From Butyricicoccus_A sp963620595 (lineage in GTDB: Bacteria; Bacillota; Clostridia; Oscillospirales; Butyricicoccaceae): 64,000 bases of DNA. This document shows positions 42,170 to 50,803 of the stretch, piece after piece. Under the pieces are notes generated by a model. It saw only the letters and a list, made by a program, of their open reading frames with translations. It was not told the DNA's origin and searched no databases. Location of the stretch: the NCBI GenBank assembly GCA_963620595.1, contig CAVFAY010000012.1, positions 1-64,000 on the forward strand, written 5' to 3'. Position 1 is the first letter of the stretch, and each line of letters starts with the position of its first letter. The translations under genes and the position numbers were made by a program.

Positions 42170-42217
42170 AAAAACAAGATTGGGATTAGAATTTTGCTTG
42201 GAGCGGGAGGTGTCTGC

Positions 42218-42487
42218 ATGTATCTGCATTTGGGACAGGATGTGGTCATTCCGACCAATTCCATTCTCGGCATCTACGACATGGATACCGCGACATGGTC
42301 CAAGCATACCCGCGCACTCATCGCCTCCATGGAAAAGGCGGGACGGGTACAGGCGATCTTTGATGATCTGCCCAAGTCCTGCATTCTTTGCGAGGAGGGC
42401 GGCGTGCGCACCCTGTATATTTCCCAACTGTCCACTGCAACGCTTCTGCGTAGAAGCGAGCAGGTTTTGACGGAATCTTCCGTCTGA
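42218..42487 (+). CDS. remB: Extracellular matrix regulator RemB-like protein
   Basis: 89 residues, starting MYLHLGQDVVIPTNSILGIYDMDTATWS at the ATG at 42218 (GGGAGGT upstream). This is the RemB/YaaB family (related to RemA), with the conserved KSCILCEEGG-VRTLYISQLSTATLLRR block. In B. subtilis it also sits between recF and gyrB, and RemA/RemB promote matrix gene expression. Whether it regulates biofilm in this organism is not known. Confidence 0.92.
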   Translation: MYLHLGQDVVIPTNSILGIYDMDTATWSKHTRALIASMEKAGRVQAIFDDLPKSCILCEEGGVRTLYISQLSTATLLRRSEQVLTESSV

Positions 42488-42635
42488 TTGGATTGGTTCA
42501 TTTTCCGAATAAGAGATCCCGTGCCAAACGGGATTGTTTTATTCCATGCTGATTTTTATGATTGGAGACAGCAGCCGAAGCCGGCGGCCGGCGCTGTTTT
42601 TTCCCCTCCTTAGGAAGGTTCGCCGGAGAAATGGA

Positions 42636-44582
42636 ATGTATGATATGAGTATGAGCGAAGAGATCCTGGATCTGACCGTCAAGGAAACCTATGATGAGAG
42701 CCAGATTCAGGTGCTGGAAGGACTGGAAGCGGTCCGCAAGCGCCCGGGCATGTATATTGGCTCGACTTCTGCGCGCGGCCTGCATCATCTGGTGTACGAA
42801 ATCGTGGATAACTCCATCGATGAGGCACTGGCGGGCTACTGCACCCATATTGAGGTCACCTTGGAGCCGGACAGCGTCGTCACCGTGCGCGATAACGGCC
42901 GAGGCATTCCGGTCGGCATTCACCCACAGATGGGAATTCCGACGCTGGAAGTAGTACTCACCGTCCTGCACGCGGGCGGTAAGTTCGGCGGCGACGGCTA
43001 CAAGGTATCCGGCGGTCTGCACGGCGTTGGCTCTTCCGTCGTCAATGCCCTGTCCGAGTGGCTGGAAGCAACGGTATACGACGGAGAAAATAAATATACG
43101 ATGAAATTTGCCCGCGGCAAGACCGTCTCTACCCTGCGTTCGGTTCCGTGTAAGCATGAGACCGGCACGACAATTCGGTTTAAGGCGGACGGGCAGATCT
43201 TTGAGACCTTGCAGTACGACTATGAGATCCTTGCCAATCGCTTGCAGGAGCAGGCGTTCCTCAACGGCGGCGTAAAAATTACGCTGTGCGATGAGCGCGA
43301 TCCGGACGATGAGCCGCGCGAAGATGTCATGCACTACGAGGGCGGCATCAAACAGTTTGTCGCGTACTTAAACCGCAATAAAACTGCGCTGCATCCGGAG
43401 GTTATCTACGTGGAGGGCAGCCGCGACAATTCCATGGCAGAGGTTGCGCTCCAGTATACCGATGGCTACAGTGAAAATCTGCTGTCCTTTGCCAACAACA
43501 TCAATACCACGGAGGGCGGTACTCATGAGACCGGTTTTAAATCTGCGCTGACCAAGGTCATTAACGACTATGCGCGGAAATTCGGCTTCCTCAAAGACAG
43601 CGACAAGAATTTCTCCGGTGAGGATGTCCGCGAGGGCTTGACCGCTGTCATCTCTGTCAAGCTGCCGGAAGCGCAGTTTGAGGGTCAGACCAAGACCAAG
43701 CTCGGCAATTCCGATATGCGCAATCTGGTGGACTCCATGCTCAGCGAAAAGCTGACCATCTTCTTTGAGGAAAACCCGTCTGTCGGCAAGGCGATTATTG
43801 ATAAGGCACAGACCGCCTCACGCGCGAGAGAAGCTGCGCGCAAGGCGCGCGAAATGACCCGGCGCAAGAGTGCGCTGGAATCCGGTTCTCTGCCGGGCAA
43901 GCTGGCAGACTGCCAGGAGCGTGATCCGGAGCTGACCGAGATTTATATCGTCGAGGGCGATTCCGCAGGCGGCTCCGCCAAGGAAGGCCGCGACCGTCGG
44001 TATCAGGCGATTCTGCCGCTGTGGGGCAAGATGCTCAACGTAGAAAAGGCGCGTCTGGACAAGGTGTACGGCAATGATAAGCTGACCCCGATGATTACCG
44101 CGTTTGGTGCGGGCTTTGGTGAGGATTTTGACCCGGCAAAGCTGCGCTACGGCAAGATTATTCTGATGGCGGATGCCGACGTCGATGGCAGCCATATCCG
44201 CACGCTGCTGCTGACCTTCTTCTTCCGCTATATGCGTCCGCTCATCGAGCAGGGACATGTATATATCGCGCAGCCGCCGCTGTTCAAAAACACCAAGGGC
44301 AAGACCGTGCGCTACACCTACACCGAACAGGAACAGGTCAGCGTGCTGGCTGAAATGGGCGACGGCGTGGATATCCAGCGCTATAAAGGCCTTGGTGAGA
44401 TGGATCCGGAACAGCTGTGGGAGACAACCATGAATCCGGAAAACAGAACGCTGCTGCAGGTGACGCTGGAAGATGCTTCGATGGCGGACGAGATCTTTAC
44501 CCTGCTCATGGGAGAAAAGGTAGAGCCGCGCCGCGAATTCATCCAGAAAAACGCCAAGTACGTCAGCAATCTGGATATTTAA
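42636..44582 (+). CDS. gyrB: DNA gyrase subunit B
   Basis: ATPase/TOPRIM subunit of gyrase. About 648 residues from the ATG at 42636 (GGAGAA upstream; two more ATG codons within the next 15 bases are alternatives). GHKL ATPase: EIVDNSIDEALAG, DNGRGIPVGIHP and GGLHGVGSSVVNAL; TOPRIM: EGDSAGGSAKEGRDR and LMADADVDGSHI; C-terminus with IQRYKGLGEMDPEQLWETTMNPE. The frame is open upstream to 42534 without support. Confidence 0.97.
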   Translation: MYDMSMSEEILDLTVKETYDESQIQVLEGLEAVRKRPGMYIGSTSARGLHHLVYEIVDNSIDEALAGYCTHIEVTLEPDSVVTVRDNGRGIPVGIHPQMGIPTLEVVLTVLHAGGKFGGDGYKVSGGLHGVGSSVVNALSEWLEATVYDGENKYTMKFARGKTVSTLRSVPCKHETGTTIRFKADGQIFETLQYDYEILANRLQEQAFLNGGVKITLCDERDPDDEPREDVMHYEGGIKQFVAYLNRNKTALHPEVIYVEGSRDNSMAEVALQYTDGYSENLLSFANNINTTEGGTHETGFKSALTKVINDYARKFGFLKDSDKNFSGEDVREGLTAVISVKLPEAQFEGQTKTKLGNSDMRNLVDSMLSEKLTIFFEENPSVGKAIIDKAQTASRAREAARKAREMTRRKSALESGSLPGKLADCQERDPELTEIYIVEGDSAGGSAKEGRDRRYQAILPLWGKMLNVEKARLDKVYGNDKLTPMITAFGAGFGEDFDPAKLRYGKIILMADADVDGSHIRTLLLTFFFRYMRPLIEQGHVYIAQPPLFKNTKGKTVRYTYTEQEQVSVLAEMGDGVDIQRYKGLGEMDPEQLWETTMNPENRTLLQVTLEDASMADEIFTLLMGEKVEPRREFIQKNAKYVSNLDI

Positions 44583-44595
44583 GCCGGAGGTACGA

Positions 44596-44790
44596 ATGGA
44601 CGAATTAAAACAAGCACGGATCAAGGCTGCGGCACAGCAGCTGATGGACGGACATGATGCGCTGGTGGATTTGCTGCCGGCCAAGAAGACGAAAAAGACC
44701 TCCGAAGAAGCTGCCATCCTGGAGGATGCGCTGGATTCGCTGGAAGAGGCCATTTCTTGTCTCTCTGAATTATTGGATGAGGAGGCATAA
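44596..44790 (+). CDS. Unknown 64-residue protein between gyrB and gyrA
   Basis: Small acidic helical protein, MDELKQARIKAAAQQLMDGHDALVDLLPAKK then TKKTSEEAAILEDALDSLEEAISCLSELLDEEA, predicted as two helices with a Lys-rich turn. GGAGG lies before the ATG, 13 bases after gyrB, and gyrA starts 5 bases after its stop. Good Shine-Dalgarno, tight packing and codon use like its neighbours suggest a true gene. It is not recognised; a gyrase-linked role is positional inference only. Confidence 0.75.
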   Translation: MDELKQARIKAAAQQLMDGHDALVDLLPAKKTKKTSEEAAILEDALDSLEEAISCLSELLDEEA

Positions 44791-44795
44791 GCAAG

Positions 44796-47381
44796 TTGGC
44801 AAAGGATACTGAAAAGAATAAAATCCATTTTGAAAACCAGAAGATCATTCCGGTCGATCTGGAACGAGAGATGAAAAAATCGTACATCGACTACGCGATG
44901 TCGGTTATCGTAGGCCGCGCGCTGCCGGATGCACGCGACGGTCTCAAGCCGGTACATCGTCGTATTCTGTACGCAATGTATGAGGATCACCTGACCGCAG
45001 ACCGCGCATACCGCAAGGCGGCAACGACCGTTGGTAATGTGCTCGGCCGCTATCATCCGCACGGTGATGCCTCGGTATATGATGCCATGGTTCGTATGGC
45101 ACAGTGGTTCTCGCTGCGCTATCCGATGATTGACGGTCACGGAAACTTCGGTTCTATCGACGGTGACCCTCCGGCAGCTTACCGTTACACGGAAGCGCGC
45201 ATGAGCAAGCTGGCGGCGCATATGATGACGGATATTGACAAGGATACCGTCGATTTCATGCCAAACTTCGATGACAACCGCAAGGAACCTGCTGTTTTGC
45301 CGTCGCGTTTCCCGAGTATGCTCGTCAATGGCTCGACAGGTATTGCTGTCGGCATGGCGACCAATATGCCGCCGCATAATCTGACAGAAGTCATTAACGG
45401 CATCTGCCATGTCATTGACAATCCGGAAGCCGGACTGGAAGAAATCTGCCAGTATATCAAGGGACCGGATTTCCCGACTGGCGGCGTGATTATGGGTCGC
45501 AGCGGCATTCGCGCTGCGTATGCGACCGGCCGCGGCAAGCTCAAGGTTCGTGCACGCACGCATTTTGAAGAGATGCCGAACAACCGTACTCGTATTGTCG
45601 CAACTGAGATTCCGTATGGCGTCAACAAGGCACGTCTGGTCGAGAGCATTGCCGATCTGGTCAAGGATAAGCGCGTAGAGGGCATTTCCGACTTGCGCGA
45701 TGAATCCGACCGCGAGGGCATCCGCGTGGTCATTGAGCTCAAGCGCGATGCCAATCCGCAGGTTGTGCTCAATCAGCTGTTCCACTATACACAGCTACAG
45801 GACACATTTTCGGTTAACAATCTGGCACTGGTCAACAATCAGCCGCGCACGCTCAATCTGCGGGAACTAATTGACCAGTACATTGAGTTTCAGAGAGAAA
45901 TCATTGAACGCCGCAGCCGCTATGAGCTGAATCGCGCAGAAAAGCGTGCACATATTTTGGAGGGCTTGAAGGTTGCAACCGAGAATATTGACCGCATTAT
46001 TGCTATCATTCGAGCATCCGCCAATGAGACAGAGGCTAAGCAAAAGCTGATTGAAGAGACCTTCATCGTCAATCAAATCGCGCTGCTCGGCATCGTGGAC
46101 GGCAAGGAAGAGTATCCGTTCCATCTGGATGAGGAACAGGCACAGGCCATCGTCAGTATGCGTTTGGGTCGTCTGTCCGGTCTGGAGCGTCAGAAGCTGA
46201 CGGATGAATACGAGGAGATCGAAGGTCGTATTCATGAGTTGATGGAAGTTCTGAACAGCCACGAAAAGCAGCTGGAAGTCGTTCGCACAGAACTGATTGC
46301 CATTCGAGATAAATTCGGCGATGAGCGCCGCACCGGCATTGAAATTGTCGATGATGATATTGATATTGAGGATTTGATCCCGCAGGAGGACTGCACATAT
46401 ACGCTGACGCACAGAGGCTATATCAAGCGTCTGCCGACTTCATCGTATCGCGCCCAGCGCCGCGGCGGCCGCGGTGTCAATGCGATGGCAACGCGCGAGG
46501 AAGACTATGCAGAGGTGCTGTTTGCTGCGTCCTCGCATGATAATATTTTGTTCTTCAGCAGCTTTGGCAAGGTATATCTGCTCAAGGGATATCAGATTCC
46601 GGAGACCAGCCGCACGGCAAAGGGAACCAATCTCGTGAACCTCTTGACGCTGGAACAGGGCGAGACGGTTTCTGCCATGTTCAGTGTGCCGGAAGAGCAG
46701 TACGATGAAAATCATTACCTGTTCTTTACGACAGAGCGCGGCATTGTCAAGCGCGTTTGTCTGGCAGATATGACACATATTCGCAAGACCGGTCTGCGTG
46801 CGCTGTCGCTCAATGAGGGAGATCGCCTGATTGATGTCCGTCTGACCGATGACACGCAGGATATGCTGCTCATTACGGCAAAGGGCAGAGGCATTCGTTT
46901 CCATGAGAGCGAGGTACGCGCAATGGGCCGCTCGGCTGTCGGTGTCAAGGGCATTGAGCTGGAAGAGGATGACCGCGTGATTGGCGGCGTGCGTGCGCGT
47001 CCGGAGGGCGAAGTGCTGACCATTACCGAAAATGGCTTCGGCAAGCGCACACCGGTAGAGGACTATTCCATCCATCACCGCGGCGGCAAGGGTATTTTGG
47101 CTCATGCACTGAGTGAAGCAACCGGCAATATTGCGGGCTGTGCCGTTGTCGATGATGACAATGATGTGCTGATTATCACAGATGACGGCGTCATGATTCG
47201 TACCGATGTCGGAGATATTCGTCTGTGCGGCAGAAATTCCAAGGGTGTCATTGTCATGCGCACCGGTGAAAATGTCCATGTCAATGCGATTACTCGTGTA
47301 GACAAGGAGCCGGAGGAAGAAGAGACCGAAACACAGGAAACGCCGGAGGAGACCGCTGAGGAAACCAATGGCGAACAATAA
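44796..47381 (+). CDS. gyrA: DNA gyrase subunit A
   Basis: Cleavage subunit of gyrase, 861 residues. TTG start at 44796, with GAGGAGG ending 10 bases upstream inside the previous gene. DNA-cleavage core SYIDYAMSVIVGRALPDARDGLKPVHRRIL, the quinolone region HPHGDASVYDAMVRMAQWF, and the catalytic Tyr131 in AAYRYTEARM. The C-terminal beta-pinwheel carries the GyrA box QRRGGRG, which marks gyrase rather than topo IV. The QRDR has Ser/Asp-type positions as D-A-S (no obvious resistance change). The tail (about 845-861) is very Glu-rich. It overlaps rnhA by 14 bases. Confidence 0.97.
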   Translation: MAKDTEKNKIHFENQKIIPVDLEREMKKSYIDYAMSVIVGRALPDARDGLKPVHRRILYAMYEDHLTADRAYRKAATTVGNVLGRYHPHGDASVYDAMVRMAQWFSLRYPMIDGHGNFGSIDGDPPAAYRYTEARMSKLAAHMMTDIDKDTVDFMPNFDDNRKEPAVLPSRFPSMLVNGSTGIAVGMATNMPPHNLTEVINGICHVIDNPEAGLEEICQYIKGPDFPTGGVIMGRSGIRAAYATGRGKLKVRARTHFEEMPNNRTRIVATEIPYGVNKARLVESIADLVKDKRVEGISDLRDESDREGIRVVIELKRDANPQVVLNQLFHYTQLQDTFSVNNLALVNNQPRTLNLRELIDQYIEFQREIIERRSRYELNRAEKRAHILEGLKVATENIDRIIAIIRASANETEAKQKLIEETFIVNQIALLGIVDGKEEYPFHLDEEQAQAIVSMRLGRLSGLERQKLTDEYEEIEGRIHELMEVLNSHEKQLEVVRTELIAIRDKFGDERRTGIEIVDDDIDIEDLIPQEDCTYTLTHRGYIKRLPTSSYRAQRRGGRGVNAMATREEDYAEVLFAASSHDNILFFSSFGKVYLLKGYQIPETSRTAKGTNLVNLLTLEQGETVSAMFSVPEEQYDENHYLFFTTERGIVKRVCLADMTHIRKTGLRALSLNEGDRLIDVRLTDDTQDMLLITAKGRGIRFHESEVRAMGRSAVGVKGIELEEDDRVIGGVRARPEGEVLTITENGFGKRTPVEDYSIHHRGGKGILAHALSEATGNIAGCAVVDDDNDVLIITDDGVMIRTDVGDIRLCGRNSKGVIVMRTGENVHVNAITRVDKEPEEEETETQETPEETAEETNGEQ

Positions 47382-47823
47382 ACACGTAACAATTTATACC
47401 GATGGCGCCTGCTCCGGCAATCCGGGGCCAGGTGGCTTCGGTATTATCCTGCAATACGGAGAACATCGCAAAGAAATCAGCAAGGGTTTCCCCAATACGA
47501 CCAATAATCGCATGGAGCTTCTCGGTGTTATTACAGCACTGGAAGCACTCAAAACGCCGTGTACGGTAGATTTGTATTCCGACAGCAAATATGTGATTGA
47601 TGCCATCCAAAAGGGCTGGGCAGTCAAATGGCGGTCGAAAAATTGGATGCGCACACCCAAAGAGCCGGCGAAAAATCCGGATTTGTGGGAACGACTGCTG
47701 AATCTGCTGGATATACACGATGTGACCTTTCATTGGGTAAAGGGACACGCGCAAAACGAGAATAATAACCGCTGTGATGAGCTGGCTGTGGCAGAGTGGA
47801 AGAAGATAAAAGATAACTTATAA
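47368..47823 (+). CDS. rnhA: Ribonuclease HI
   Basis: Cuts RNA in RNA-DNA hybrids. 151 residues: YTDGACSGNPGPGGFG with catalytic Asp12, NNRMELLGVITALEAL (Glu), YSDSKYVIDA (Asp), and NNRCDELA (last Asp). WVKGHAQNENNNRCDELA is the conserved end. It overlaps the gyrA end by 14 bases, with GAGGA before the ATG. Confidence 0.97.
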   Translation: MANNKHVTIYTDGACSGNPGPGGFGIILQYGEHRKEISKGFPNTTNNRMELLGVITALEALKTPCTVDLYSDSKYVIDAIQKGWAVKWRSKNWMRTPKEPAKNPDLWERLLNLLDIHDVTFHWVKGHAQNENNNRCDELAVAEWKKIKDNL

Positions 47824-47873
47824 TATAATTTAAATAAAATTATACAGATAATTATCAAAAAGGAGCGAGTGTT

Positions 47874-48245
47874 ATTTCGTTACCGTATCGTCAAGACTTG
47901 ATACCACGGGCAAAACAGCTTCGAAGAGATGCAACAAAACAAGAAAAACGTCTTTGGTATGATTATTTGAGTACGTATCCGGTTAGATTTCAGCGACAGA
48001 AAACAATTCAAGGATTTATTGTCGACTTTTATTGCCATGCAGCGAGGCTTGTTATTGAGCTGGATGGTGCACAACACAATGAGGCACAGGGAATGGCATA
48101 TGACAGGGAGAGAACTGCCGTTTTAGAATCGTACCATCTGTTTGTGATACGGTTCTCGAATCAACAGATTGATAAGAATTTTTCGGAAGTTTGTACACAA
48201 ATCGATCAGATCGTCAAGCAACGGACAAAAAGCCTTCCTCTTTGA
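47874..48245 (+). CDS. DUF559 (Vsr-like endonuclease fold) protein with an ATT start
   Basis: About 123 residues. DUF559 proteins resemble very-short-patch/restriction-type nucleases; here PRAKQLRRDATKQEKRLWYDYLSTYPVRFQRQKTIQGFIVDFYCHAARLVIELDGAQHNEAQGMAYDRERTAVLESYHLFVIRFSN contains the nuclease-like IVDFY..LVIELDG core. Family members usually begin with S-L-P-Y shortly before PRAK. That reading starts at ATT 47874, 8 bases after AAGGAG, while the first in-frame TTG (47898) has no Shine-Dalgarno. So the start appears to be ATT. The last codons (K-S-L-P-L-stop) lie in the repeat at 48228. Activity is not shown. Confidence 0.8.
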   Translation: MSLPYRQDLIPRAKQLRRDATKQEKRLWYDYLSTYPVRFQRQKTIQGFIVDFYCHAARLVIELDGAQHNEAQGMAYDRERTAVLESYHLFVIRFSNQQIDKNFSEVCTQIDQIVKQRTKSLPL

Positions 48246-48394
48246 GGAAGGTGGCGCGGCGTGAGCCGTGACGGAAGGAGCAGCCGACGAAAAAGTCTGT
48301 ATCAGACTACCATGATTCGTTAGAACTGGCTGGTTGCTCCCTCAGTCTTGCCGCAAGGCGGCAATCCAGCTCCCTCAAAGAGGGAGCCTAAAAG
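48228..48394 (+). repeat. Dispersed intergenic repeat, locus R2 (modules A and B)
   Basis: Module A (AAAAGCCTTCCTCTTTGAGGAAGG hairpin, GTGGCGCGGCGTGAGCCGTGACGGAAGGAGCAG, AAGTCTGTATCAGA) then module B (TGCTCCCTCAGTCTTGCCGC, GGCGGCAATCCAGCTCCCTCAAAGAGGGAGCC, a second hairpin pair). It begins inside the DUF559 coding sequence and supplies its stop codon. It fills the spacer to the next gene. Confidence 0.92.
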
Positions 48395-48443
48395 TTTTCC
48401 CCAACAAATGACATAAAGATTCAGTCAAACAAGGAGTTTCAAC

Positions 48444-48677
48444 ATGGCATTGTTTGTTTCCGAGAAAAATGAAATCATTGCGGCGGTCAATGCCGATGTG
48501 CCGCGAGAGCAGATTCCCTATATCGATGAGCCGGACGGCCGCGCGTATTACGAAGAGTTGCTTGCCATGCGTGATGCATATGGTATGGCGGCGTTTAATC
48601 TGCTGGAAGATGAGCCGGATCCGGAATCCGATCGTGGTTGGGAGCATGAAGCATTAAATATGATACATATGGGATAA
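48444..48677 (+). CDS. Unknown 77-residue acidic protein
   Basis: MALFVSEKNEIIAAVNADVPREQIPYIDEPDGRAYYEELLAMRDAYGMAAFNLLEDEPDPESDRGWEHEALNMIHMG. Not recognised; acidic, soluble, mostly helical, no Cys or membrane segment. ACAAGGAG lies before the ATG and codon use resembles neighbouring genes. It lies between repeat R2 and a methyltransferase gene 43 bases downstream. Confidence 0.65.
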   Translation: MALFVSEKNEIIAAVNADVPREQIPYIDEPDGRAYYEELLAMRDAYGMAAFNLLEDEPDPESDRGWEHEALNMIHMG

Positions 48678-48720
48678 TTATCTCTGTATTATACAAACTG
48701 TAATCTAAAAGGAGCTGCCT

Positions 48721-49443
48721 ATGCGCCGGACAGATAAATTGTGGGGCGGGTTTTCGCTGATACAAGATGATTGCTTTTTTAAATTGGGACAGGACACCAT
48801 GCTTCTGTCTGATTTTGCCTGTCCGCCTGCGCGGGGGAAGGTCATGGATTTAGGCTGCGGCAACGGCGCACTGAGTGTGCTGCTGTGTGCACGACATCCT
48901 CATATCACGGTCACAGGCTTGGAAATTCAGCCGGAAGTTGCCGCCTTGGCACAGGAAAATATTCGGCACAATCAGCTGGAACAGCGCATGCAGGTGCGGT
49001 GCGGCGATATGAAACAGTGCAAAACAATGTTTCATACCGGCAGTTTTGATTATGTGGTATGTAATCCGCCATATTTTGCGCAAAACAGCGGGTTTTCTGC
49101 CAAAAATATCAATAAAAGCACAGCGCGGCAGGACAGCAGCGGCACGGCGGCAGATGCGGTACAGGCGGCAGCCTATCTCGTTAAATTTGGCGGCCGCGTT
49201 GCGTTTGTCTATCGGCCGGAGCGGGTTTGTGAATTGATTTCACAGATGAAATCGCGGCAATTAGAACCAAAGCGCATGCGGTTTGTGCATCAGCAGGCAA
49301 ACGCTGTGCCGTCAGCGGTGCTGATTGAAGCACGGCGCGGCAGTGCACCGGGCGTACAGGTTTTGCCGCCGTTGCTTGTCTGCGGAGAAAACGGCGGACA
49401 CACGAAGGAATACCGAACGATCTATCACAGGGAGGAATTTTAA
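48721..49443 (+). CDS. tRNA1(Val) A37 N6-methyltransferase-like protein (TrmN6/YabB family)
   Basis: 240-residue class I SAM methyltransferase. SAM loop VMDLGCGNGALSVLLCARHPHITVTGLEIQPE (about 42-70), and the N6-adenine catalytic motif DYVVCNPPYF (about 108-117; N-P-P-Y). The start resembles the family (TDKLWGGFSLIQDDCFFKLGQDTMLLSDFA). The substrate is probably a tRNA adenine by family, not proven. Its stop overlaps the rsmI start by one base (TAATG), the usual YabB-RsmI pairing. Confidence 0.9.
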   Translation: MRRTDKLWGGFSLIQDDCFFKLGQDTMLLSDFACPPARGKVMDLGCGNGALSVLLCARHPHITVTGLEIQPEVAALAQENIRHNQLEQRMQVRCGDMKQCKTMFHTGSFDYVVCNPPYFAQNSGFSAKNINKSTARQDSSGTAADAVQAAAYLVKFGGRVAFVYRPERVCELISQMKSRQLEPKRMRFVHQQANAVPSAVLIEARRGSAPGVQVLPPLLVCGENGGHTKEYRTIYHREEF

Positions 49444-50285
49444 TGGCAGGAACGCTTTATTTGGTGGCGACACCGATTGGAAACCTGGAGGATCTCACGT
49501 ATCGTGCAGTTCGGATTCTCGGTGAGGTAGATTTTGTTGCGGCAGAGGATACCCGCGTCAGCGGCAAGCTGCTGCATTATTTGGAAATCAGCAAGCCGCT
49601 GGTCAGCTATCATGAGCACAATAAAAAACAGCGCGGACCGGAGCTGGTTGCGCGCATGTTGGCAGGAGAAACCTGTGCTCTGGTCACAGATGCCGGTATG
49701 CCGGCGATCAGTGATCCGGGCGAAGACTTGGCAAATTTGTGCCATGAGGCAGGAATTTCTGTGATTCCGGTACCGGGTGCCTGTGCCGCTGTCAGTGCCT
49801 TGGCACAGAGCGGCCTGCCGTCCGGAAAATGGTGCTTTGAGGGCTTTTTGCCGACAAACAGCAAGCAGAGAAAAGAGCGGCTTGCTGTGCTCAAGCAGGA
49901 AACACGGACTTGTATTGTCTATGAGGCGCCGCATCGGCTGCGTGCAACAATGCAGGAGCTGGCACAGCAGCTGGGAGAACGCCGCGTGAGCATTTCACGT
50001 GAAATCACCAAGCTGCATGAGGAATGCCTGCGTATGACACTGCCGGAAGCGGCGGAATATTATCAGGAGACCGAACCGCGCGGCGAGTTTGTGCTTGTCA
50101 TTGAAGGCGCAGCAGATCATCCGGAACAGCGGGCGGCAGATCAGATGGAACAGGCCATTGCATTGACCGAAGAATTGACAGCTGCCGGTCTTACCCTGCG
50201 CGATGCCGTCAAGCAGGCGGCAAAACAGACCGGTGCACGCAAAAACCAGCTGTATCAGACCATGCTGGCACGGCAGGAGGAATGA
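49443..50285 (+). CDS. rsmI: 16S rRNA (cytidine-1402-2'-O)-methyltransferase
   Basis: Methylates C1402 in the decoding centre. 280 residues: LYLVATPIGNLEDLTYRAVRIL (start), AEDTRVSGKLLHYL, LVTDAGMPAISDPGEDL, VPGACAAVSALAQSGLPSGKWCFEGFLP, EAPHRL and the SISREITKLHEE block; C-terminal HTH-like tail LTLRDAVKQAAKQTGARKNQLYQ. Overlaps the upstream methyltransferase by one base. Followed by the repeat locus R3. Confidence 0.96.
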   Translation: MAGTLYLVATPIGNLEDLTYRAVRILGEVDFVAAEDTRVSGKLLHYLEISKPLVSYHEHNKKQRGPELVARMLAGETCALVTDAGMPAISDPGEDLANLCHEAGISVIPVPGACAAVSALAQSGLPSGKWCFEGFLPTNSKQRKERLAVLKQETRTCIVYEAPHRLRATMQELAQQLGERRVSISREITKLHEECLRMTLPEAAEYYQETEPRGEFVLVIEGAADHPEQRAADQMEQAIALTEELTAAGLTLRDAVKQAAKQTGARKNQLYQTMLARQEE

Positions 50286-50287
50286 GT

Positions 50288-50516
50288 TCGTACCGGCTTC
50301 TTGGCTCTCACCAAAAGCCTTCCTCTTTGAGGAAGGTGGCGCGGTGTAAGCCGTGACGGAAGGAGCAGCCCGCAAACAAGTCTGTATCAGAGTAAATCTG
50401 ATGCGTGACAAACTCCCTCAGTCTTGCCGCGAGGCGGCAATCCAGCTCCCTCAACGAGGGAGCCTAAAGCCCTCTCTGTCGCTCCGCGACATCTCTCCCA
50501 GAGGGAGAGACAAGTT
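50288..50516 (+). repeat. Dispersed intergenic repeat, locus R3 (flank, modules A, B and C)
   Basis: The longest locus: left flank TCGTACCGGCTTCTTGGCTCTC (50288 on), module A (50313-50390), module B (about 50411-50467, CTCCCTCAGTCTTGCCGC..GAGGGAGCC) and module C (about 50465-50516, CCCTCTCTGTCGCTCCGCGAC..GGGAGAGACAA). The left flank recurs at R4, module B at R2 and module C at R5, so the element looks modular. The 518-base spacer (50286-50803) has otherwise two terminators. Confidence 0.92.
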
Positions 50517-50539
50517 TGGCTTGTACGTAAAGCAACAGT

Positions 50540-50572
50540 AAAAAATCACCAGTGTAAAAACTGGTGATTTTT
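50540..50572. terminator. Hairpin after repeat R3 (bidirectional terminator)
   Basis: AAAAATCACCAG / CTGGTGATTTTT with an eight-base loop. Same stem sequence as the terminator at 20768-20806. Confidence 0.85.
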
Positions 50573-50629
50573 ATTTGTATAATCATATAATAAATACACT
50601 TTAAGTATTAAGATTAAAACAAAAAAGAG

Positions 50630-50660
50630 AAAAGCCGGATGTTGGGGGCATCCGGCTTTT
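50630..50660. terminator. Second terminator before the thioesterase gene
   Basis: AAAAGCCGGATG / CATCCGGCTTTT with a seven-base G-rich loop; T-runs on both sides. The next 140 bases hold a ribosome-binding-like AAAGGGGGT without an open frame. Confidence 0.85.
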
Positions 50661-50803
50661 CCTGTACAAAACTTAAAGGGGGTAAAAAAGAGAGATAAAA
50701 GAAAAATCTTTTATATAGTCACTCTTGACTACATGCTTAGTATACTGTAATTATGTGTATATTGTGTGAATAAAATGAGAAAAAAACGCTAGGACAAAAA
50801 ATT

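Noticed and set aside
43818..45785. 655-codon minus-strand frame opposite gyrB/gyrA
   Set aside because: Shadow frame; gyrB and gyrA are certain and there is no independent support.
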